Source of the DNA: Lachnospiraceae bacterium
GTDB taxonomy: Bacteria; Bacillota; Clostridia; Lachnospirales; Lachnospiraceae
Assembly: GCA_021200695.1 (NCBI GenBank)
Contig: JAJQGF010000335.1
Location: forward strand, 1 to 38,344
Length of the DNA stretch: 38,344 nt
Direction of reading: 5' to 3'
This document shows positions 18,188 through 26,509 of the stretch, piece after piece. The notes under the pieces are model-generated. The model searched no databases. It was not told the origin of the DNA and was given only the letters and a program-made list of their open reading frames with translations. The stretch's first letter is position 1. Every line of letters begins with the position of its first letter. The translations under genes and the position numbers were made by a program.

Positions 18188-18949
18188 TTATATACGCCTT
18201 TTTACCGCATGCACCGCCCAGAAGCATATATGGTATGCACTGCTTATAATGCTCATATTTTCGGCTTTTCTGTATAATCCCCAAATCCGCCTCACCGCCT
18301 CAAGCTTATTTGAAGAGAGCGATTTTCCGGGGCGCCTGTATTTTACAAGGTTTTCGTCCAATCCATACGCAGTATATCCGGACCTTAGTATTTTCCACCA
18401 AAGAGCCGTATCCTCGCTCTTTATCATCGGCATCTCAAGCATTGCCTTTTCAATTTTTTCAGTGTCAAACATAACCGTGCTTGTAAAAATAGTAGTATTT
18501 TTAAGCGCCTCTCTATAATTAAGCGTCTTAGGGGCTCTCACCAGCTTTCCAAGCCCTTCCCCGTTTTCGTCGGCAAATTCATATCCGGTAAATGCAAATG
18601 CCGCGTTGTTTTTTATCATAAATTCAAGCTCTTTTTCAAGCTTATCTCTCTCCCACAAATCGTCCGCATCAATGTAAGCAATGTAACGGCCCTCCGCCTC
18701 GGAAAGTCCTCGGTTTCTTGCTGCCGCCGCGCCCATATTTGAGGGCTGGCGGATAAGCCTAATCCTGCCGTCACCTGTCTGCCTGATATAATTTTCTATA
18801 AGCTCTGCACAGTTATCTCCTCCGCAGTCCTCCACAAGCAAAAGCTCCCAATTAGTATAGGTCTGGCTGCGCACACAGTCTATTGTTTCTTTAATATATT
18901 TTTCCACATGATAAACAGGAACTATAATACTGACAAGCCCGCAACTCAT
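18188..18949 (-). CDS. Glycosyltransferase family 2
   Basis: LVSIIVPVYHVEKYIKETIDCVRSQTYTNWELLLVEDCGGDNC...AAAARNRGLSEAEGRYIAYIDADDLW. Confidence 0.9.
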   Translation of the reverse strand: MSCGLVSIIVPVYHVEKYIKETIDCVRSQTYTNWELLLVEDCGGDNCAELIENYIRQTGDGRIRLIRQPSNMGAAAARNRGLSEAEGRYIAYIDADDLWERDKLEKELEFMIKNNAAFAFTGYEFADENGEGLGKLVRAPKTLNYREALKNTTIFTSTVMFDTEKIEKAMLEMPMIKSEDTALWWKILRSGYTAYGLDENLVKYRRPGKSLSSNKLEAVRRIWGLYRKAENMSIISSAYHICFWAVHAVKRRI

Positions 18950-18990
18950 CCTTGTCCTCCATTCTGAAGCGCTCTGTACTGTCCGGAGCT

Positions 18991-19920
18991 TTACCTTATT
19001 ACATATACAAAATATCCGTTTATTTCTGTCTCCTGAACTCCAAGCAGCTCTTCCATCTCTGCCCTTGTGCCGTCCAAAGTATTGCCCGGCAAAACAACCA
19101 CATTTAAGCCTGCTGCCAAAGCAGCTTCCAAAGCTCCGGCTATCTGGAATCTGTCGGTTTCTGCAGCTTCACCATACTCTGCAACACTCTCCATCCATTC
19201 ATACAGCTCTTTATATTCATCTGTATACGTGTCATAGGAATAGGCATTCAGCGCATTATCCCACATGCTTCTGCCATATAAAAGCTGTATATCCGCCGAA
19301 TATACACGCGCATACGCAAGTATTTCCTCCGGCCCCCACAGACAGACACCCTTACGGTCGTCCGCAGTCTCATATCCATAATTGTATTCCTGCATGATTT
19401 CCTCCAGCAATACAGCCGTAGCAGAATATTGTACAATGGTATCCTGCCCATTGTCTTCACTGCCGCTCAAATACTCCGTCTGATTAGATATAAGTCCTCC
19501 GCCTGCACCGCAGATAACAGCCACAAAAACTATTAAAACCGTTACAAACGCAGCTCCTGCCCTATCCTTAAGGGTATTGCGTTTCTGCCATATCACCATA
19601 AAAACTGTGCTGCCTCCTGCCGCTATCACGGCAGTCATGGGCACATAACTCCATATCCACTCATAGTTGTAAAATTTTGTCTGATACAGCATAAGCAGCG
19701 CCGCGGTAAGCGGACAAATACACAGCACAACCATAAATGCAGCGTATATATATAATATTTTCTCCTCCGCTTTGAAAAAAAGCCTCCTTTTTATAGACGA
19801 GGCTTTTATTTCAGAATACAGAAGAAAAAAAAGAAAAATCGCAATTGGGAGCGCCGCCAGCTTTCCCGCCTCTGTATATGACTGCCAGCCGAACCATGCA
19901 CTATCTATAAACTCAGACAT
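18991..19920 (-). CDS. Uncharacterised multi-pass membrane protein in EPS cluster
   Basis: Open frame with several hydrophobic helices; ATG at 19920 with GGAG upstream, overlapping the previous stop by 8 nt. Confidence 0.6.
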   Translation of the reverse strand: MSEFIDSAWFGWQSYTEAGKLAALPIAIFLFFLLYSEIKASSIKRRLFFKAEEKILYIYAAFMVVLCICPLTAALLMLYQTKFYNYEWIWSYVPMTAVIAAGGSTVFMVIWQKRNTLKDRAGAAFVTVLIVFVAVICGAGGGLISNQTEYLSGSEDNGQDTIVQYSATAVLLEEIMQEYNYGYETADDRKGVCLWGPEEILAYARVYSADIQLLYGRSMWDNALNAYSYDTYTDEYKELYEWMESVAEYGEAAETDRFQIAGALEAALAAGLNVVVLPGNTLDGTRAEMEELLGVQETEINGYFVYVIR

Positions 19921-20980
19921 GAGACTCCCCCTTTCCGGAATATGTCCCATCATCCTTTTTCCTTTGGACAAAATTATAAAAATATTCTGCCACAGTCAGC
20001 CCTACCGCTGCAAAAAGGCAGACCCCTGCGCCATAAAGCGTCCACGTAATACATGCCTCCGCTATTATGCACAAGGCTGCATGAAGCCGTTTTTTTCTGA
20101 GAATAAGGGAAACCATATATGGAAGCAGTATCAGATTTCTGACTGACACACCCCTGAAGCCACTCTCCAAAAGCAGAAAGCCGTCCATTCCGTACATATA
20201 ATCTCCCAGCAGGAATACAACGAACACAAGCATCATAAACAGATTTCTTTTTGTATAATCGGACTGGTTTCCATGTCCGTCTAAAAAAATCGCGTCCGCA
20301 AGGCTTTTGTATGCAGCAGCAGTACAGATAAGCACAAAGGCGGGAACAGCCCTCCATACTATAACGGTGCTGCTCATATTAAAAATTATGGTAAGAAACG
20401 TATACAGACTCGGAAGACACAATATCTTAATTCTGGAAGGCAGTCCCTGGGTATATGCCGCACCTGTCAGCGGTTCGACTGAATAAAATTCATCTGTGGC
20501 AATAAAAGTATTTACCGTCTCTATCGTCATGTCACCGTCTGTATAAATATTATTGTCAACCTGAAGAATTATAAATTCCACAAGAAAAAGGATTAACGCA
20601 GCAAAACCGATATATACAGCGGCCTGACCTGTTTGAGCCTTTGATACCGCACTAAGCATTGTTTCCCTGCTTTTTAACCGCTGAACGGCGCAAATTACAA
20701 GTCCCGACAGAGCTGCCGCTGCAAAAAGACCTCCGAGCAGCCGCACACATTGCGTCACAGAAGCTCCACCGTACACGCCGTACAGATGTATGGCCTCTGT
20801 GAGCATCACACAGATAACCACTCCCGTCAGCAGAAAATCTGTTCCTGTATATCCCTGTGTATGCGTTTTACCGCTGAACATATTAAGGAAGCCTCTTCCG
20901 CAAATATATGGTACAATTAACATGCAGAGCCATAAAAGATATATCATATATACCACCATGATTAAATGCCGGTCAAACAC
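19913..20980 (-). CDS. Uncharacterised multi-pass membrane protein, first gene of EPS cluster
   Basis: Many hydrophobic helices, no recognised catalytic motif. Confidence 0.6.
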   Translation of the reverse strand: MFDRHLIMVVYMIYLLWLCMLIVPYICGRGFLNMFSGKTHTQGYTGTDFLLTGVVICVMLTEAIHLYGVYGGASVTQCVRLLGGLFAAAALSGLVICAVQRLKSRETMLSAVSKAQTGQAAVYIGFAALILFLVEFIILQVDNNIYTDGDMTIETVNTFIATDEFYSVEPLTGAAYTQGLPSRIKILCLPSLYTFLTIIFNMSSTVIVWRAVPAFVLICTAAAYKSLADAIFLDGHGNQSDYTKRNLFMMLVFVVFLLGDYMYGMDGFLLLESGFRGVSVRNLILLPYMVSLILRKKRLHAALCIIAEACITWTLYGAGVCLFAAVGLTVAEYFYNFVQRKKDDGTYSGKGESHV

Positions 20981-21004
20981 CGCATTTTTACCTTATTATG
21001 GTAT

Positions 21005-21033
21005 AGTCTAACATATTTTACTGATTAGTACAA
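21005..21033 (-). promoter_or_regulatory. Possible promoter of the EPS cluster
   Basis: Minus strand TTGTAC (21033..21028), 17-nt spacer, TAGACT (21010..21005), just after the preceding terminator. Confidence 0.35.
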
Positions 21034-21067
21034 ATAAAAACACCGTCCGACTCAAATGTCAGACGGC
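21031..21067 (-). terminator. Rho-independent terminator after the Spo0A-CTD gene
   Basis: Minus strand CCGTCTGAC-ATTTGA-GTCGGACGG hairpin (one G-U pair) followed by TGTTTTTATTTG. Confidence 0.8.
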
Positions 21068-21090
21068 TTTATCAAAATCAGTCCCCGGGC

Positions 21091-21468
21091 TTACATAGCC
21101 TTATAGTCAAGACGAACCTTGTCCGCAATTCTTGCGATATATTCACTGTTTGTCGGTCTTGTCTTGCCGGATGCGGCAGAATATCCGAACATCTCCTCAA
21201 ATGTATCCGGGTTGCCTCTGTTCCATGAAACCTCAATGGCATTCCTTATAGCCCTCTCGACCTTCTGGTCCGTGGTTTTAAAACGCTTTGCCACCGTAGG
21301 ATAAAGAAGCTTTGTAACGCTGGTCACAACCTCCATATCCCTTCCCGTCAGCATGATAGCGTCCCTCAGGTAATGATAGCCCTTCAAATGCGCGGGTACT
21401 CCTATATCCAACATAATATCCGTTATATATTTTTCCAATTCATAATCTTTTACACCGGCAATATCCAT
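21091..21468 (-). CDS. Stand-alone Spo0A C-terminal (effector) DNA-binding domain protein
   Basis: ITDIMLDIGVPAHLKGYHYLRDAIMLT...VTKLLYPTVAKRFKTTDQKVERAIRNAIEVSWNRGNPDTFEEMFGYSAASGKTRPTNSEYIARIADKVRLDYK matches the Spo0A-C domain; ATG at 21468 with GGAG RBS leaves no space for a receiver domain. Confidence 0.9.
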   Translation of the reverse strand: MDIAGVKDYELEKYITDIMLDIGVPAHLKGYHYLRDAIMLTGRDMEVVTSVTKLLYPTVAKRFKTTDQKVERAIRNAIEVSWNRGNPDTFEEMFGYSAASGKTRPTNSEYIARIADKVRLDYKAM

Positions 21469-21661
21469 ATTATTTACTCCTTTCGATGTCGAGTCCTCAT
21501 AATGACTTAAGCTTTTTGTCAATGTATGACCGAAATGTAAGTAAATATTATCATACATGTCGAATTCTGTATAGACTTTCAACCGTTAAGGTATTGTAAA
21601 GATTGTGATAATAAATTTTAACATTCTCGCCTTCAGGCACGATTTCTGCGGCTTTCACCGC

Positions 21662-22591
21662 CTATAACTCCTCCTTGACAATATATATAGGACGTTTTTT
21701 AACCTCCAGATATGTGCAGGCGAGATATTGTCCCAGAATACCCGTACAGAAAAACTGCACCCCGCTGGTCATAAGCATAATGCATACAAGTGACGGCCAG
21801 CCCGAAACAGGGTCTCCAAATATCATTTTCCTCACTATTATAAATATCATCATGATAAATGCAATTATACAGAAAAATACACCCGCTAACGAGGCTATCT
21901 GCAGAGGCATTGTGGAAAACGCAACAATTCCCTCAATAGAATATTTTAAAAGCTTCCAGAAATTCCACTTTGTCTCACCTCTCGCCCGTTCTACATTCTC
22001 ATACTCAAGCCATTTTGTGTTAAATCCGACCCATCCGAAAATTCCCTTTGTAAAACGGTTATATTCCTTCATGGAAAGTATAGCGTTAACCATCTGTCTG
22101 GTCATAAGCCTGTAATCCCTCGCGCCATCCATCATCTCCGTCTGTGATATCTTCTTCATCAGGCGATAAAATATTCTCGCAAAAAAGCTTCTCACGGGAG
22201 GCTCTCCCTTTCTCGTCACACGTCTGGTCGCAACAGAATCATAGCCTTCATTTATAGCGCTGAGCATCTCCGGAAGCAGCGATGGCGGGTCCTGAAGGTC
22301 TACATCCATTATAACCACATAATCACCCTCAGACCTCTCGAGGCCGGCAAACATTGCCGCCTCCTTTCCAAAGTTTCGTGAAAATGAAACAAGGTGTACC
22401 CTCTCGTCCTTTTCGCGCAGTTTTTTTACCTCCGCCACGGTTCTGTCCTTCGAGCCGTCATTTATATATATGAGCTCCATATCAATCCCGTTTTCGGCAA
22501 AAAACGCGTCATTTTTGATAAGCTCAGTATAGAAAAGGCCTACGCTTTCCTCCTCGTTATAGCATGGTACTATTACACTTAATAAGCTCAT
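21662..22591 (-). CDS. GtrB/DPM1-like family 2 glycosyltransferase with C-terminal TM helices
   Basis: LLSVIVPCYNEEESVGLFYTEL...FSRNFGKEAAMFAGLERSEGDYVVIMDVDLQDPPSLLPEM; two C-terminal TM segments; RBS GGAGG before ATG. Confidence 0.9.
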   Translation of the reverse strand: MSLLSVIVPCYNEEESVGLFYTELIKNDAFFAENGIDMELIYINDGSKDRTVAEVKKLREKDERVHLVSFSRNFGKEAAMFAGLERSEGDYVVIMDVDLQDPPSLLPEMLSAINEGYDSVATRRVTRKGEPPVRSFFARIFYRLMKKISQTEMMDGARDYRLMTRQMVNAILSMKEYNRFTKGIFGWVGFNTKWLEYENVERARGETKWNFWKLLKYSIEGIVAFSTMPLQIASLAGVFFCIIAFIMMIFIIVRKMIFGDPVSGWPSLVCIMLMTSGVQFFCTGILGQYLACTYLEVKKRPIYIVKEEL

Positions 22592-22631
22592 ATTTCCTCC
22601 GATTGCATGATTTTATTACTCTGATTACTAT

Positions 22632-22660
22632 AGTATACTATTCCAGCCCCCAATTCGCAA
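22632..22660 (-). promoter_or_regulatory. Putative promoter for the GtrB-like gene
   Basis: Minus strand TTGCGA (22660..22655), 17-nt spacer, TATACT (22637..22632). Confidence 0.45.
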
Positions 22661-22678
22661 GATGGAAAGCGGTATGCA

Positions 22679-22707
22679 TGGACTTTTTGAATGATTTGGG
22701 GTATACT
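22679..22707 (+). promoter_or_regulatory. Putative promoter for the DUF212 gene
   Basis: TGGACT, 17-nt spacer, TATACT. Confidence 0.45.
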
Positions 22708-22746
22708 GTTTATAGTCATATATGTTTTCGCACAAGAGAGGTAAAT

Positions 22747-23208
22747 ATGTCTTTTTTTACAGATATTTTAAGTAACCGGATTTTTTTGTCAGCTGCCGCC
22801 GGATGGTTAATTGCCCAGATATTAAAAACGATTATTCATACATTTTTTTTTGGTGAATTTGTACCGGAAAGACTTGTTGGAAGCGGGGGAATGCCCAGCT
22901 CACACTCCGCGACTGTCTGTTCGCTTGTTACCGCAACATGCTACGAATACGGCGCGGGAGGGTATGAGTTTGCAATAGCCCTTATTCTTGCTATTATTGT
23001 CATGTACGATGCGATGGGTGTCCGTCGTGAGACAGGCATACAGGCTAAGCTGCTAAACGACATTCTCAATGTATTTGAGAATATGGGTCGTGAAGAAATA
23101 TCCGCCCACGATAAGCTTAAGGAATTTGTCGGACATACCCCGCTTCAGGTTCTTATGGGCGCAATACTCGGAATTGCGGTGGCGGTTCTGCTTCAGCTCA
23201 TATGGTAA
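22747..23208 (+). CDS. Divergent PAP2 family protein (DUF212, YuiD-like)
   Basis: GSGGMPSSHSATVCSLVTA, YDAMGVRRETGIQAKLLN, LKEFVGHTPLQVLMGAILGI. Confidence 0.9.
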   Translation: MSFFTDILSNRIFLSAAAGWLIAQILKTIIHTFFFGEFVPERLVGSGGMPSSHSATVCSLVTATCYEYGAGGYEFAIALILAIIVMYDAMGVRRETGIQAKLLNDILNVFENMGREEISAHDKLKEFVGHTPLQVLMGAILGIAVAVLLQLIW

Positions 23209-23227
23209 TATATAAGAGAGGATTCGT

Positions 23228-24367
23228 ATGAAGAAGAAAATATACGGCTTGTCCGTTCTGCTTGCGACAGCTCTGCTCGTCGGCTGTTCAGGCATCTACA
23301 CAGGTACAGACAGCCCTGTGATTACAGAAGAAAATGAAGAGTCTCCCGCACCGGTATTATCAGTAACCGATGATGTTCCTGTAGAGGATGACTCCGTTCC
23401 TCCACATGACGGAATGGTTCGCAGTCTCCTGACAAACGAATGGATTGATGCAGACGCTGCCCAATCCCGTCCCATCGCTGTTATGATAGCCAACGAAAAG
23501 GATGCCGTTCCCCATTATAATCTGTCGGAAGCCTCCGTGGTATATGAAGCGAATGTAGAGGGCAGGATGACACGCCTGATGGCTATATTTGAAGGCTGGT
23601 CGGATTTGGACAAGATTGGAAATATCAGAAGCCTGCGCTCATATTATGCTTATTGGGCATTTGAATGGGATGCCTTTCTGGTTCACGTAGGCGGCCCCTT
23701 TTTTATTGACGAGCTGCTGGCTCAGCCCACAACCGAAACTATAGACATGAATTCCCGGACAGGCGAAAATGCTTTCTTCCGTTCTGATGACCGTGCAATG
23801 CCGCACAATGTGTATACCTCGGGAGAGCTTCTGGAGGATGCCATTGAAAATAACGGTTATTCGACAGAATACCGCGGCGTCACGGACGACAGCCATTTCC
23901 TTTTTGCAGCAAAGTCCGAGCCAAATACTCTAAGCCAATACGGAGACAGTGCCGTCACGGCAGAATACATAGATATGTCAGGATGTTATCCGCTGACCCG
24001 GTGCTATTTTGAGTATGACGACTCCGATGGACTATATTACCGCTCACAGCATTTATCGGGGGATGTAGACGGCCCCCACATAGATGCCGCCACCGGTGAA
24101 CAGCTTTCGTTCAAAAATATTATAATCCAATACACTCAATATGAGGATTTAGGTCTTGAGGAGGGATATCTGGCATTTCAGTGCCATGATGACACAATGG
24201 ACGGCTGGTACTTCACAAACGGACGCGGTATCCATGTTACATGGAAAAAATACTCTGATTACGGCGCCACCAGGTACTATGACGATAACGGAAATGAAAT
24301 AGTCCTCAATACGGGTAAGACTATGATATGTATAATAGAAGACGGCGATGTGTTTTATTACAGATAA
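23228..24367 (+). CDS. DUF3048 domain-containing lipoprotein (YerB-like)
   Basis: Lipobox LLVGC; RPIAVMIANEKDAVPHYNLSEASVVYEANVEGRMTRLMAIFEG and IRSLRSYYAYWAFEWDAFLVHVGG. Confidence 0.88.
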   Translation: MKKKIYGLSVLLATALLVGCSGIYTGTDSPVITEENEESPAPVLSVTDDVPVEDDSVPPHDGMVRSLLTNEWIDADAAQSRPIAVMIANEKDAVPHYNLSEASVVYEANVEGRMTRLMAIFEGWSDLDKIGNIRSLRSYYAYWAFEWDAFLVHVGGPFFIDELLAQPTTETIDMNSRTGENAFFRSDDRAMPHNVYTSGELLEDAIENNGYSTEYRGVTDDSHFLFAAKSEPNTLSQYGDSAVTAEYIDMSGCYPLTRCYFEYDDSDGLYYRSQHLSGDVDGPHIDAATGEQLSFKNIIIQYTQYEDLGLEEGYLAFQCHDDTMDGWYFTNGRGIHVTWKKYSDYGATRYYDDNGNEIVLNTGKTMICIIEDGDVFYYR

Positions 24368-24377
24368 CACCGCCGTC
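24336..24377 (-). terminator. Likely leuA terminator overlapping the 3' end of the convergent gene
   Basis: Minus strand GACGGCGGTGTT...AACACATCGCCGTC stem with 2-nt bulge, followed by TTCTATTAT. Confidence 0.45.
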
Positions 24378-24382
24378 ACCGC

Positions 24383-26056
24383 TCATACAAGCTGTAGTCT
24401 GTTAATTGCCGAGAATATGGCTCTCACCGAGGCTCTTGTAATATTCGAGCTTACACCTACACCGTATGTCACACGACCCGTATCTGCATCAAGCAAATGT
24501 ATGTAAGCTGCAGCCTGCGAGTTTGCGCCGCTCTGAAGTGCATGCTCCTCATAGTCAAGTACCTTTATTTTTATACCAAGCTCCTCACACAGTCCTCTCT
24601 GAACCGCATCTATAGGGCCGTTACCAACTGCCTCAAAAAGCTTTTCTTCCCCATTTATGGTAAATACCACTGCAGCTCTTGTATCAAATTCACTTTTGAC
24701 CGAGCCGCTCAGGTCATCTATGCGCAGTCTTCTGAAATGCAGCGGCTCCTTTTTGTCAAGATATTCCGCTTTAAAGCATTCCATAATCTCATCCGGCGAT
24801 ACCTCTCCCTGCTTTTCCGACATAGTCTGAATCACATTGGCAAATTCCTTGTGCATTGCTTTTGGAAGCTTAAATCCAAAGTATGTGTCCATAATAAACG
24901 CGACTCCTCCCTTACCGGACTGCGAATTTATACGGACAATCGGTTCATACTCCCTGCCTATATCGGATGGGTCTATAGGCAGATATGGTACCTGCCATAT
25001 CTCGCTCCCTCTCTCCTTCATAGCCTTCACACCTTTGTTTATCGCATCCTGATGTGAACCGGAAAATGCAGTGAACACAAGCTTGCCGGCATACGGATGT
25101 CTGGGGTGTATAGGAAGCTTGCAGCATCTCTCATATATTTCTATAATTTCATTTATATGTTCAATATTAAGCTCCGGATTAATACCCTGTGAAAACATAT
25201 TATAAGCAATATTGAGAATATCAACATTTCCCGTGCGCTCACCGTTGCCAAAAAGCGTTCCCTCAACGCGGTCCGCTCCCGCAAGAAGCGCAAGCTCAGC
25301 GCTGGCAACTCCCGTTCCCCTGTCATTGTGGGGGTGAACGCTTACAATAATGCTTTCTCTGTTGTCAAGATGCTTTATCATCCATTCAATCTGGTCCGCA
25401 TACACATTTGGAGTATTCATCTCAACAGTCGACGGAAGGTTGATAATTATAGGCTCGTCAGGTGTTGGAACCCATTCTGAGGTTACCGCATTGCATATTT
25501 CAAGCGCGTAATCAAGCTCCGTTCCGGTAAAGCTTTCCGGTGAATACTCAAGAATAATCCTGCCCGGAAATTTCTCTGCTCTTTCCTTAACCATTGCTGT
25601 TCCCTTTACAGCTATTTCCGTAATATGCTCCTTATCCATGTTAAATACAACATCTCTCTGAAGTGTAGATGTGGAATTATAAATATGTACAATTGCCTGT
25701 TTACAGCCCTCTATAGCTTCAAAGGTTCGGTCTATAAGCTCCTCGCGGCACTGCGTAAGCACCTGCACCACCACGTCATCCGGAATCAGCTTTCTCTCCA
25801 CAAGCTGACGCAGAAAATCAAATTCAATCTGACTTGCTGCCGGAAATCCAATCTCAATTTCCTTAAAGCCAAGCTTAATAAGGTACTCAAACATTTCGAC
25901 CTTCTCTTCGACAATCATCGGGTCAATCAATGCCTGGTTGCCGTCGCGCAGGTCAACGCTGCACCATATGGGTGCTTTTGTTATCTCCCTGTTGGGCCAT
26001 TCCCTCTCAGGATAATTAACCACTGGATTTTTCTTATATCTCTTATAATTAAGCAT
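24383..26056 (-). CDS. leuA: 2-isopropylmalate synthase
   Basis: APIWCSVDLRDGNQALIDPM, VHPHNDRGTGVASAELALLAGADRVEGTLFGNGERTGNVD; C-terminal regulatory domain; start at 26056 with RBS favoured. Confidence 0.93.
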   Translation of the reverse strand: MLNYKRYKKNPVVNYPEREWPNREITKAPIWCSVDLRDGNQALIDPMIVEEKVEMFEYLIKLGFKEIEIGFPAASQIEFDFLRQLVERKLIPDDVVVQVLTQCREELIDRTFEAIEGCKQAIVHIYNSTSTLQRDVVFNMDKEHITEIAVKGTAMVKERAEKFPGRIILEYSPESFTGTELDYALEICNAVTSEWVPTPDEPIIINLPSTVEMNTPNVYADQIEWMIKHLDNRESIIVSVHPHNDRGTGVASAELALLAGADRVEGTLFGNGERTGNVDILNIAYNMFSQGINPELNIEHINEIIEIYERCCKLPIHPRHPYAGKLVFTAFSGSHQDAINKGVKAMKERGSEIWQVPYLPIDPSDIGREYEPIVRINSQSGKGGVAFIMDTYFGFKLPKAMHKEFANVIQTMSEKQGEVSPDEIMECFKAEYLDKKEPLHFRRLRIDDLSGSVKSEFDTRAAVVFTINGEEKLFEAVGNGPIDAVQRGLCEELGIKIKVLDYEEHALQSGANSQAAAYIHLLDADTGRVTYGVGVSSNITRASVRAIFSAINRLQLV

Positions 26057-26075
26057 ATTTTCCTTTTCCTCCATT

Positions 26076-26108
26076 TAAAAAAGCCCACCCGTATAATCGG
26101 ATGGGCTT
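26076..26108 (-). terminator. Intrinsic terminator between ptsH and leuA
   Basis: Minus strand AAGCCCATCCG-ATTATA-CGGGTGGGCTT followed by TTTT; 11-bp stem with one wobble. Confidence 0.85.
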
Positions 26109-26112
26109 CCAA

Positions 26113-26376
26113 CTATTCTCCAAGACCACTTTCTACCGCCTGAACAAGAGTCTTAAGCGCTTCCTCTTCATCCTCGCCCTCGCAGACGAATTCTATTTCA
26201 TCTCCACACTTAACACATGCACCCAATACACTCAAAACACTTTTTGCGTTCGCCGTATTATCCCGAAACGAAAACGTAATTAACGATTTAAACTGCATTG
26301 CTTCTTTGCACAAAATACCTGCCGGTCTGAGATGCAAGCCGGTGGGATTTTTTATTACCACCTTCTGACTTACCAT
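26113..26376 (-). CDS. ptsH: HPr family phosphocarrier protein
   Basis: MVSQKVVIKNPTGLHLRPAGILC with active-site His; ANAKSVLSVLGACVKCGDEIEF. Confidence 0.92.
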   Translation of the reverse strand: MVSQKVVIKNPTGLHLRPAGILCKEAMQFKSLITFSFRDNTANAKSVLSVLGACVKCGDEIEFVCEGEDEEEALKTLVQAVESGLGE

Positions 26377-26432
26377 AAGCCTACCTCCAATCACGCTGTA
26401 CTTTCACCGTCAGCATAGCCTTCCCTGAATTT

Positions 26433-26461
26433 ATAATATCAGATTTAAAATACATTCACAA
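26433..26461 (-). promoter_or_regulatory. Putative ptsH promoter
   Basis: Minus strand TTGTGA (26461..26456), 17-nt spacer, TATTAT (26438..26433). Confidence 0.5.
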
Positions 26462-26509
26462 GCTGTTTTACAAAAATATAATAAATTACCGCCTTTTTAT
26501 TATAAGGCT

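Noticed and set aside
22629-22643. ATAGTATACTAT palindrome in the divergent GT/DUF212 spacer
   Set aside because: Perfect but fully AT-biased and overlaps the minus-strand -10 element; simpler to explain as promoter sequence.
24497-25057. 186 aa plus-strand ORF antisense to leuA
   Set aside because: Shadow ORF in a strongly coding conserved gene; no supporting motif.
23862-25914. TTCGACA matches in the DUF3048 gene and leuA
   Set aside because: Coding-sequence occurrences at the frequency expected by chance for a 7-mer.
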